From Zychaea mexicana (lineage: Eukaryota; Mucoromycota; Mucoromycetes; Mucorales; Lichtheimiaceae): a DNA stretch of 58,659 nt. The stretch is from assembly GCF_025766255.1 (NCBI RefSeq), contig NW_026516855.1, positions 1-58,659 on the forward strand. Direction: 5' to 3'. Every line of letters starts with the position of its first letter. The stretch's first letter is position 1. Positions 23,073-33,706 of this stretch are shown here, piece after piece. Below the pieces are notes generated by a model that was given only the letters and a program-made list of their open reading frames with translations, had not been told where the DNA came from and made no database searches. Made by a program: the position numbers and the translations under genes.

Positions 23073-24001
23073 TACTCACATGTTTTGGTCCCTATGATGT
23101 ATTGACAGGTACATGTATCTTTGGTTCTAAGAGAGAATAGAGGGAATTAGTATATTGCCAATCATATTCGACGCTTGCTTACATATCATGTTTTCTATGC
23201 TTTACCTAAAACGTCCCTCTTTTCTTGAACACGAACTCCTTTACAACGCATAGCTGAAAGAGCCAACAACATAATACCTTTGACTGATCCTCCTATATAT
23301 ATATTAGCACATCGTTGAGAATATAGCACGAATGCACTATAGCAAAAAAAAAAGCATACCCGTTAAGAACCACAGGTACAATATTAGCTGGCCTTCATCG
23401 TTCAATAATCGTTCATTCCATCGTGAATTGTAACCGTATGTCGAAATGCCAATGTCCTACGTCAAAATGCACGATGCCTAAGAGCGAGATCTCAAGAGAC
23501 CAGTGGTTAAGCAAAGCTCCTTCATAGTGTATAGCTTTGAACTTTTTGTCCCCCTTTTCTTCTCTTTAACCCTTGGATCGTTCCCTGCTTCAAATGGCCA
23601 TTCCATTACTGCATCTTGTGTTGAGATCTTTGCAGTAGAATCGTCAGTGTGTTTGTAAAAGGATCCGTGCTTTGTCCCGCCAGTACTTTGTTGTTGTCTT
23701 TTCCCTTCGTCTTTGTTTTTTTTTCAAGTGTCTGCTGTCAAATTGTTCTCCATTCTATTCAATGGCATTTCTAACTTGGCTCCAAGCACTTATCTTCAAT
23801 GACCGTGTATGTCTTTTCTTAGTGATTGTGTATTGATTGTTAATGACCAGTACTTCTTTTTTTTTTGCAGTTTGTGAATAAATGGCGCTGCTCACAGCAC
23901 TGCCGCACCACACGCCGTGACTCTGAAATTGAAGTTTAAAATTTTCGGTTTTGGGGGGGGGGACTCCCCTCTGTTAAAATGGGGTGGACATAAGGGTTTT
24001 G
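23073..24001 (-). repeat. MULE1 right terminal inverted repeat
   Basis: Mirror copy of 19212-20146. The stretch between 22948 and 23072 is 3' flank without a gene. Confidence 0.88.
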
Positions 24002-26619
24002 GGCTTTGCAGCCACAAGTCCATGTATCTACTGTTGGCTGATACAGCGCATTTGCATTGCTGTTTTCTGGCAGATGATAAGCCTTGTTCCAGTGGTTGAC
24101 AAAGGCTTGTTGCCATCTTGTAGCTTGCCGGAACTGGATGGTGTCGCGATTATACTTCACTCGTAAATCAGGAAAATGTTTTTCAATAATCACGAAAACG
24201 AGCAAGTCCAAACGAGCACGGTTAAACCTGTATAGGTGGTTGTGCTTTAAAACCTTCCAGTGGGCTTCAATCAACATTGTGGTTTTGCCTCCTGGGATAC
24301 GGTCAGGAATAGCAGATCGTGCCCACTGGTTCTAAGCTGTAGGTTTGTACCAAAATGTGTATAGGTAGACCCATGCGTCGATATATCCATTCTCGTGACA
24401 ATAATTATAAATTTCCCTGGCTGCATATTGGTGGATTTCAAGGGCTGTGCGTCGGTGTGTGCCTACGTGAAAAGGTAATATTAGTATCAATACTAGTAGA
24501 ATATGACCGACAAGGACTGTTGCTGATATGTTGCATAAATCAACTCTATGAAACGCGTTTACCATCGGGAATCAGTGGATGCATATGATAATGATCTGTC
24601 ATTTTGTCAATTATTTCTTTCCGTTGTTCTACCGGGCAGATTACACCTGTGCGACCTCCGATGGATGGCGTCCAGGTTATGTCGACGAAAGGAAAATCAG
24701 TGTTTGCTTGTACATTATTATATGGTGGCGGGCGGCGGCTTTTTGTCTCGCTTAATTTGCGATCAACAGATCTTTTCAAATGCTAAAGACAGAGACGCAA
24801 TCGCGACAGACCAAACACTGTCTCTATGCCATTCATTTGGGCCTGATCCTTGTCCGAAAACATAAACATCGGATTGAACCCACGCTCCCTCAATACACGG
24901 AAAAAGGAAATCAAAGTGTTGGTTTTGGTATTGGGTGGGGCATCATCAAATGCCGTATAAAGAAGATAGGCGATAGGGAATCCTACGCCATTCACATTGG
25001 CAATAATGCCGTACAACTCTGAGCCAGCACGATTTGTCTTCTAGGTCGAATCAATGCAGTACTCTTCGATCAGCTCACTTCTGACCAACAAACCAAAAAA
25101 CGGAGTGACAAATCCCAAGGCAGCACATACAGATGCATCTCTGCTCCAAAACACCTAGCATTTATTTCAACTAATTCAGATTCTACTTCTATTTGTGATC
25201 TATTACTACCTACCGCTAGCTTCCAGAGAAAAGACTAGGTCAAGGTCAGTATCTATTGATATTTCCACCTACCTCATAAAAGCCTTGTACATTATACCGT
25301 TGTAGGAGTAGTCGCACTGACAGTAACTGATCATCATGCAGACGATACAGGTTCTTGAACGATTCTGCCCACCAGTAATACACCTGCATAGGCGTAACAT
25401 TGGATTCAGGAAAACATCGGATAACGCACCGGTACAATTCGTTGGCACCTGTTTCTGCAGCTTCCCGAGCGATGTACTGCTTTACTTCGTCAGGAATCAA
25501 ATTGCGCTCTCGTCGACGTATACTGCCATCATTGCTATCAACAGGCACATGGTCTTGATGCCGGATTGCAAGTTCGACATAGCCTTGCTGCCTAACGATC
25601 GTTCCTTTTACGCGTCCGCCGCAATCAAACGTTGGCATTCGTACAGTGATCCTCTGGCGTTGTGCGGCAAGAACGGTGTTCTGATAGACTTAGGAGCGCG
25701 AGCAGTAGGCAGTGAATGATACCTTGAATGCTTGCTCAGGGGCCCCCTCATTCTTCAGCATATATCGATGCCCATCGCAACTGGTCACCTCATCCAAAAT
25801 TCGCTCGATCAATTGATCATTCGATATCGATTCCATGTACGGTTCAACCATTACATAACAATAGAAATGATCGTTCTGCATACCATGTAGTAAATGATCA
25901 AGAATCTAGTGGAAAAAATTCAAAATACATATATGTACTTACCGTATCATCTGCAGCAGGATAATGATTATTTAAAGAGTCCAATATCACCATGTCATCC
26001 AACGGAACAATCTCGGGTGGAGTGTCTCTAGTACGGCAGGCCACATAGGTTCTATACGGTCTAGTATTACCGCTGAAATCCATTCCAGGCTTCTCACTGC
26101 GGCATCTCTTGCTAAGATAGTTGTTGTTGTAGTCAAAATTACCAGCACTAAGTGCTTCAGTGATAGTTGGTAAAGTAGAGTTTGGTTGGTTACGATGTCC
26201 AGAGTTCATTCTGCAATTAATAAAAAAAAAGAGTTGGAGAAAGAGCAGGGAAGAGGAAGAAAACACCCAAGCCCCTTCTATCCAGGGTCAAAAAAATTCA
26301 GACTCCATACGCTCTTTCGCGTTTGTTAGCCATCTAATGATGGTTCTAGAGCAACTACTTTTCTTTTACTGTACACATTATCTTAATGTTATCTCATACT
26401 TTTTATCAGCTAAATCTTATTCCTATAGGACCATATAATAGTATGGAAAAAGTGATGTTTATAGGTATACATAGGTGGATGTATCCGGTTGAATATTTAT
26501 CCCAGTTTGATAATGGGTGTTCGCGTTTTCAGTCGGGTAAAATATTTACCCGAAAATTCTCATCGCGAATTTTCAGCGGCTCCTATGAAAGCGAGTGCGT
26601 TAGACCACTTCACCAATGC

Positions 26620-27195
26620 AAAGTTTTGAAAAAACTAAAGCATATATGTCTGCTATTGCTTAGTCCGGGAAAACGTTTAGCCGTTGGGAAAACCAATTAC
26701 CCGTCTATTTTCTTTTTATGAAGTCATGTGATCTAAGCCACTTAGCAAGCCCCGGGAAAACGTTTAGCCGTCGGGAAAACCAATTAACCGTCTATTTTCT
26801 TTTTAGGAAGTCACGTGATCTAAGCCACTTACTAAGCCCCCAAGGGGTGACTGTAAGAATTTACCCACTGGCTCTGTGGCTTACTAAGTGGCTTAGATCA
26901 CGTGACTTCCTAAAAAGGAAATAGACGGTTAATTGGTTTTCCCGACGGCTAAACGTTTTCCCGGGGTTTGCTAAGTGGCTTAGATCACGTGACTTAAAAA
27001 GGAAATAGACGGTTAATTGGTTTTCCCAACAGCTAAACGTTTTCCCGGGGTTTGCTAAGTGGCTTAGATCACGTGACTTCCTAAAAAGGAAATAGACGGG
27101 TAATTAGTTTTCCCGACGGCTAAACGTTTTCCCGGACTAAGCAAGAGCAGATATATATGCTTTAGTTTTTTCAAAACTTTTGCGTTGGTTTAGTA
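26620..27195. repeat. Large palindrome of 83-87 bp units (2 + 3)
   Basis: Two units begin CCGGGAAAACGTTTAGCCGT at 26665 and 26752 on the plus strand. Three more run in inverted order to about 27135. Each unit contains CCAATTA.CCGTCTATTT, TCACGTGA (an 8-bp palindrome, TCATGTGA in the first unit) and CTAAGCCACTTA. The outer arms extend symmetrically into CAAAGTTTTGAAAAAACTAAAGCATATAT and its complement. The turn-round point is near 26850, around CCCCCAAGGGG. No coding. It could be a foldback element or a head-to-head array. Confidence 0.85.
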
Positions 27196-28135
27196 TATAG
27201 GTGTTTTTTAGTTAATCCATCCTTAAATATCTCTCCTTCTATAGATCATAGCTCATCTATTATTAATGCTATTGCTATAAAACTTTGTAGGCATATACAG
27301 ATGATGTATATACATCTAAATATGTTTTTACTGAAGACAGTCACATTGCTTATTTTAGACGTTACATAAGAGGATGTGTAACAATCACTAAAAGTAGCTT
27401 TATTTAAGGTAGATTAAGACTTCTAGAAGGTGTAATATTGTAGCTAGAGTGCTGTAAATTGCAGTACATATATCTATCATATATGGCAACAACATACTAA
27501 AACGGCAATAGCAGTCACATAGTATATAGGCTTTTTTTCTTGAGAAAACTTTATTCTCAGAGCTATTACTAGCTTATGAGATGTACTACAGAGCTATGAT
27601 AAGAATTCTGTTATATAAGTCAAATGCTGTGCAGTCATTGGTAGGCTCAAAATTAGCAGTCACATCTCTAGATTTTTAGTTTACATAGTAACTGATGACT
27701 TTTATTGGAGAATTATTTTCTCAAAGGGGTTTCTCATCAACTAAATACGCTACAGTGCCCTACTAAAAATCCTACTAATTAAGTCACATCTTAGCTATCT
27801 ACTCATTTAATTGTTATGGCGATTCAACCACATTTCGTTTTTCTCATTTTTTTCATACTTATAGGTTGCTCTCATTTCGCTCTGAACAGAGAATACCATA
27901 CCCCAATGTAGTAATGGAAGATACATTTTCTATTTTCCTTCCAAAGGAGGGCTTCTCAGAGGCCTCTATGGTGGCTCGCTCGCATCAATATAAAAGGAAA
28001 CTATCACTTGCAACAATAAAATATCGAAAGAAAAATATACCCTCTATTTTTCTTCTATTTTATCTGCTTTTATCATAAAAATAAACAATATTCTACCATC
28101 AGCTATTATTCGCCACCCAGCGAAGAAAGCATTGT
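27196..28135. other. AT-rich stretch, no gene seen
   Basis: Only short random frames. No terminal repeats or RNA genes recognised. Confidence 0.4.
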
Positions 28136-29300
28136 GGGTACTGTATTACCTTGATAGTTACAAAAATATAATTATTTTTATTAAAAATAATTGTTTTTCA
28201 ATATCTAAATAAAATAATCATCATCATCATCAATCCTGCGATTATAATCCGCTCATGAGCGGATCATCTTATCAAAAACGAAGTTTTTGTACATTGTTTG
28301 AGACCTTTAGGTCGAGTTAATTATTATTTATCTTAAGAAGCGGATTTTATCCGCTCTGATAATTTTTATAAATAATTAATATGTAATGTAGAAAATTAAT
28401 ATAAAATGTAACTGTGGGAGTTCTTACGAACTTCCTCGTTCATTTTATTATTATTTTCATTTATATATATTTAAGATGCGGAAATGATTTCCGCATTATT
28501 ATTTTTATTTTATAATTTTCTCAAATGAGAAAATATTTAAAAATATATATTAAAGAAAAAAATAAAATTAAAATAATTATAATGATGCGGAATATATTCC
28601 GCAATATAAACTCAAAACCTAAAGGTTTTTCAAACAATGTACAAGATTGAAAATATTGATATATAATCCGCTTTTAGCGGATAATAGTCGGAAGAATATA
28701 TGGGGGTTTATTTTGTTATCTTTATTTTATCTTTAATGATATGAAAAATAAAAAATTAATTTCAATCTAAATATTTCTACTTTTTATTTATAAGAATATA
28801 AATATATAAAACAAATAATTAATTTTGATTTTAATCTACAAAAAAGAAATTATTTTAATTTTAATAGTCCACAATTAAAAATTTATGTGTATTTTTATAA
28901 TATGCCAAGATTTTTCAATATCGGATAAATAATTTATACATAAATATCAGATTTTTTTTTACTTCCAATTTTTCAAGTTTTTATTATTAGTATTAAATCT
29001 TATTGCAAATTAAATAACTAAAAATTATTATATAAAGAAATATTTTTCTAATTATAATAAAATATAAAATATGTTTAAAAGATTATTATTTTGGTTTTTT
29101 TTAATTAATTTCAAAAGTAATTGGAACTTCAAGTTTAAGAGAATATTATAATTATTGTTATATTTTCTTTAATTTATTATATAAAAATATTGGTTTAGAA
29201 AAGGGTTTCATTTGGAATTAATTTTACAACCATTTTAAATTTTTATTACCCCCAAAAAATTTGTTACTAATAGTTTTTATATGAAAACAGTTGGTAATGC
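28136..29300. mobile_element. Non-autonomous relative of element A
   Basis: The left end GGGTACTGTATTACC (about 28133) and the complement of the right end GGGGTATATGCATTACC (about 29303) resemble the ends of element A copy 2. The right 80 bp are clearly related to the right end of copy 2 near 42580-42657. The inside is AT-rich, without a transposase frame, and contains the hairpin element at 28238-28690. Confidence 0.5.
28238..28690. mobile_element. MITE-like element with GCGGA/TCCGC hairpins
   Basis: The left end (ATAATCCGCTCATGAGCGGAT, then TTTTTGTACATTGTTTGA and ACCTTTAGGT) is mirrored at the right end (ACCTAAAGGTTTTTCAAAC, GTACAAGATTG, ATAATCCGCTTTTAGCGGAT). Three internal hairpins of the same kind (GCGGATTTTATCCGC, GCGGAAATGATTTCCGC, GCGGAATATATTCCGC) are spaced through it. 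No coding. Confidence 0.6.
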
Positions 29301-29686
29301 ATATACCCCAGGAATATTGTTCCTGTAGGTACTGCAATACTTATATAGCTATAAAGATATAACTGTTTTTATAAAAAGTAATTAATTTTTTATATAAATT
29401 GAATTTTATATTATAAATGAAATGATGGATCAAATAGATTATACACCATTAATTACAGATGAAGTAAAATTTATTATTGCAAATTATTGGACTTTTCTGA
29501 TTTGAATTGGCCTATTATATATAATAGATTTAAACATAGAACAGAAATTAAGCATATTAAATTTATTGAAAAAATTAAAGATATATTATTAAAGAAATTA
29601 GGTTATACTGCTGTTTTTTTCTTTTTAGTTGTATTGTATACAAATAAAGAATATCCAGCACCATACTTTGAAATTGAAAAAGGGAT

Positions 29687-32243
29687 CTTGTACAATATAG
29701 GTACCCCCCCCTTTATCTTGTGCCTACGTAATCGTACCGAGTTCTAATTTTTACCAATTAAAGTGCAGCATCCGAAGTTATGCTAGTCCAAATTGTATAG
29801 CTCAATGATGCATAACCAATGCGAAATCTGCATTTCAAAACAGGGACTCGCAATCTTTTTATGTCTTTGAAATCTGGAAAAAAAAAGTAAACCTCAAAAA
29901 TGCTATTTAGCTAAAGCTATCATCATATATTAGTTATTAACTAATATCATTGCATAAAAATAACAGAAAGAAGTTGTATAGATAAAAGTATAGTAGTTTA
30001 ATCAGTGATAGTATAAGAAAATGATAAAGATAGTAAGGATAAATGAAAGAGGATTAAATACTAGTAAGAGAAAGGGAAAAGATAATAAAGAGAAAATGGA
30101 AATCATTATCATAGCTAGATACGTCTTCTTGAATGGGGCAGTAGATGCTCGCTAATGTAAGTAGTTGTTAGTACTATATATAATAGTAGAAATGAAGTAG
30201 AAAAATTACCTAATATCAGATTCAGAGGAATCAGAGTCATAATCAATATGATCAAGTAACCCATCATCTCTGTAATCAGCAAGATCAACAAAACTCATGC
30301 TATCTTGACCACTGTTTTCCTCTGAGTGGGAACGATGATATCTTGAGTAATCACCAGGTGCTCTTGTAGGCAAATCGGCAGCAATTTCCTCAAAGTTAAC
30401 AGAAGTACTAGAAGTACTACCCTCTTCAAACTGAATATCACGCAAGCCTTGTAAGAGGGATTGCCACTGGTTTTGATGCTTACGGCGCCATAGAAACTCT
30501 AAGAGTTTCCAAGGACAAGCATCAACAGTACGATGACGACGATCAATAGTACGTTTTACAGCTGTCCAAAATCCTATTACAAAAAAAGTAAGTCTAAGAA
30601 GATAAGAAAGCAAAAATCAATCAAGAGAATAGTATACCTTCAATCATATTGGAGTTGAAAAGCTGATCGCCATCTGTATTCCCTCTGCTGTAGTTTACTG
30701 TGGCAAAACCAACATCATGATTTACTGCTACATGATTATATCCTAACTGGCGCAGCCTCATATAAGGACGATGGCAGTCTGAAATGATTCTTGTACCAGG
30801 ACGGATATATTGTTGGATTAAAGGAATCAATGTATCAGCTGTTCTATCTGGAACAATACCAAGAAAGGCCTTTCCTGCTTGACCAGACCGGTTTTCTACC
30901 ATCCCAAAGACCCAAACACCTAGAACTGGATGGCCACGATAGTACTTGTTCTTGCCAAACTTGCTCTCATCAATCTGTACCTCGGTTACACCAGGTCCAC
31001 CTAATAAAAACTTTTAGTTTCTTTTAAATTAAGGAAGAAAAGAAAAATATATCAACTTACCCAAAGTAATATCATCATCTGTAATATCATTATCCATAAT
31101 CTGGTAAACATCAAAGATGATCTGTGCAACTGTACGGCGGTCAAGTTCTGTCACCTTTGTCAAAGCCTTTACCGAATTACCAGCAATAAAACCATGTAGG
31201 GTCCATAGGATATTACATAAGTCTGCCTTCCTACTATAGAAATATGACCCCTTACTGACAGATTTTGTAGTCCTATTACAACAGCTTTTTGTGCAGCGCC
31301 ATCTAGGACGTTTCTGACTTGGAGGCCAGGTAATATGCATCTCGGAGCCATTATCACAGTACATTGTTTCATTGAAGGCACCATTTTCGATCAGAAAACT
31401 ATTTCAAGAAATTTTCTATAATAAGTAAAACTATATATCATATATTACTTATAAATAAAAATAAAGTGAAACCCTTATGAGATAGCACCACTAGGCTTTG
31501 CAATCAACTCGGCAAATCTCCTTATAGAAGGGAATTGGTTATTAGGGTGGGTAAAAGACATGGTAAAATAAAAATGGATAAAGTTGAGGAAGATGAGATA
31601 CTGGTTGGAAAAATTATACTTAGCCCTTTTTATATTCTTAGAGTGTTCTTTTTATTCCCACAGCAAAATTATTTAGTAATCAGTATTATGTCATTCTTCT
31701 CACATAGATTTATATTTGTCATCTACATTCCTGTATATTTCATCCTTTTTCCCATATAACAAGGTTTCTTTTTCCCATATAACAAGGCTTCTTTTTCCTA
31801 TGTAACAAGGTTCTTTTATTAATGCAATTATCATTAGTCACTTTTAATGTACTTACTACTGATAACTCTTGAGCTTTATATCTTTCTCTAATTGAAATTT
31901 CGATCAAAATATACCCTTATCCCTTAGATATCATAGTAACGATTACTTATCTTCTAGTATTTCTCTGAGCTCAACACATCTCGCTACAATATAGCTTTTA
32001 GTAGTATGTTTCTGTAGCTATTATACCTAGTTATATAAAACTTCAAAATTTTAAAAATGTGAACATTTACAAAAACTGACCTCTTAGCTTCAAATGGCTG
32101 ATTCTCTTGCAATTTCTGCGCTGTGGCTTAGAAAATTGGAGATATAAAATTTTAGATATTGACCTATATATATGTAGAATTTGAGGTCTGATATGTGACT
32201 CTATCTATAGTTAGAGGGGGGTACCTATATTGCTCATTAGCCT
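29687..32243 (-). mobile_element. Merlin-B element
   Basis: It is inserted in element A coding sequence. The flanking repeats are GAAAAAGGGAT (29676-29686) and GAAAAAGGAT (32244-32253), matching Merlin's 8-10-bp duplications apart from one extra G. The inverted ends share CAATATAGGTACCCCCC. Length is 2557 bp with one transposase gene. The upstream part (31400-32240) holds no further gene. Confidence 0.85.
30206..31384 (-). CDS. Merlin-B (IS1595-type) transposase
   Basis: Exons about 31384-31061, 31000-30638 and 30573-30206 join in phase (60- and 64-bp introns). The N-terminal zinc-ribbon region (RWRCTKSCCNRTTKSVSKGSYF) is followed by LDRRTVAQIIFDVYQ, then the DDE core: VQIDESKFGKNKYYRGH, GIVPDRTADTLIP, IISDCHRPYMRL, and Glu in NSNMIE|GFWTAVKR exactly at the exon junction. 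A Ser/Asp-rich tail of about 80 residues ends DSDSSESDIR. The 5' exon is not settled. Upstream, LIENGAFNET is in frame after an acceptor at about 31396, and FPSIRRFAELIAKPSGAIS (near 31520) looks like an earlier exon, but I found no clean donor. No stop lies within the catalytic part; probably intact or nearly so. Confidence 0.85.
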
Positions 32244-33706
32244 GAAAAAGGATTATTTTTATTATATCACTTAGTTTCAGGAATTTCTGGGAATGATATT
32301 GAAAAGTATTTACCTCAAAGTACATTTCATACTTTTTATAAAAAATTTTGGATGGATGAAGAAAATTATAAACGAATTAATAAAATAGTAAATGATTCAT
32401 TAATAAATATGTTTTCAAATATAAAGTTGCGTATCTTATCTGCTAGAAAATACAATCCTGATTTATTTAAACATGTAACACTTATTTTAGATAGTCATGA
32501 CTCACGAATTAATTATACAGATACAGATTTAGATAGGTCACGTTTATATTCATACAAATTTAAGAAAAATGGTTTACGTACTCAATTTGCTGCTGATATT
32601 AATGATATGATACTTTTTATATCCAAAAGTGAATTCTGTGCAGATAGTTCTGATGGTAGCATGTTTTTAAATATGAAACTTTATAATAAGATGAATCAAA
32701 ATGATACTTTAGCAGTTGATGGTGGATATACTCTATTTATAACACAATTTACTGAACCTTCTAATGAAAAAGGGTATGAATTTAGTAATGATAATTTTGT
32801 TTATCCGATTCGTAAAAACATAAATGAAAATTTAACAATTACTGAAGAACAGTTTAATAATACGTTTGGAAGCTTTAGAACTAAAATTGAAAATCAATTT
32901 TCTGAAATTGGTAATAAATTTTATCGTTTCAACAATAATAAATCAATTGTAAAGATGGATAATGTTAAGTTTTACAATCTTCAATTTCGTGTAGCATATT
33001 TATTAAAAAATATAAATAAATTTGTTGAATTATTTAATGTTCCTATCTTGCCACATCATAAATTATGGCATAGTAATAACTTTGATTTTCCTATTGAGAA
33101 AAAACTAGTGGATATAGTTGTTAGCAATAATTAGGGGTCTTCATTCACGGATTCGAAACGGATTGCAGCGAACTCAGATCCGTTTCGTTTTTAAACGGAT
33201 CGATTTTTTGAAATCCGGATCTGATCTGGATTATAAAACTGCAGTTCCAATCTGTTTCGTGAGAATCCGGATTGAATCCGGATCAATTTCGGATCAGCAC
33301 GTTAGCACAAGGTCATTAAACGATGTATATATAAATGGGAAATGACGACATAAAAAAAGCACGTTTTCTTATGACCAGGATTGAGTTATCATGAAGTTTA
33401 TCGTAGTCGTTATAGAGCGTGTCGTAATGGTGAGAAAGCAATAAAGACAGGCAGCAAGATTTGAAAAAGCATTCCAAAGTATAAAATGTATTTGGAAAAA
33501 ATTATTTATTTTCTATATGTAACAACCAGAGCGTCGGAACGAATAGTGTATAAGAAGTAAAAAAAAGGTGGGAAGAGGATGGCGGAAAGAAGAGATGTAG
33601 GTAAAAGGGAAAAGGGGAAAAGAGAAAAAAGCAGTCTTCAGAAAACCAAAAGGGACAAATGTTGTTGCAGCCTACTCCTCACCAAAAAATTTGCTCCATG
33701 AGTCAA

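Larger units (their letters stand above)
19212..24001 (+). mobile_element. MULE1 with 930-bp terminal inverted repeats
   Basis: The ends start CAAAACCCTTATGTCCACCC and are inverted copies over roughly 930 bp. The 10-bp target duplication GGCTTTGCAG is exact (19202-19211 and 24002-24011). Length is 4790 bp, with a single transposase gene inside. It sits inside the coding sequence of MULE2. Confidence 0.93.
18459..26209 (-). pseudogene. MULE2 transposase, five exons, split by MULE1
   Basis: Exons 26209-25943, 25905-25273, 25154-24563, 24462-24002 (continuing at 19211-19079) and 18995-18459 join in phase. The introns are 37, 118, 100 and 83 bp. Order of parts: FAR1-like region (TAYCSRS, TVRMPTFDCGG), DDE core (CIDST, GVGFPIAYLL, FMFSDKDQAQMN), EAHWKVLKH, then a SWIM finger CGCKAYLTSRFLICKH that becomes readable only when MULE1 is skipped. 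A Thr/Ser-rich acidic tail with a Gln/Arg coiled-coil segment (READLLRRELQMQRNQQQRR) follows. In-frame stops are at 25690 (TAA), 25041 (TAG), 24783 (TAG, at a Trp position conserved in both other MULEs) and 24332 (TAG). It once encoded the transposase of a Mutator-like element; now dead. Confidence 0.85.
17836..26580 (-). mobile_element. MULE2, interrupted by MULE1
   Basis: The inverted ends GCCGCTGAAAATTCGCG..GAGAA..TTTCGGGTAAATA (17835-17895) and its complement (26520-26580) match over about 60 bp and contain an internal palindrome (GGGTAAAyTATTTACCC). They enclose the MULE2 transposase. A weak 9-bp duplication (CTCTTAGGG / CTCCTATGA, 6 of 9) flanks the ends, as expected for an old MULE. 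Subtracting MULE1 leaves about 3.95 kb. Confidence 0.7.

Noticed and set aside
20519..25692. Reassigned stop codons (UAG/UAA read as Gln or Trp)
   Set aside because: Intact genes in the window (Helitron, hAT2, four-exon gene at 48576) use TAA and TAG as normal ends, and the interrupted genes also carry frame changes and insertions. Decay explains the stops better.
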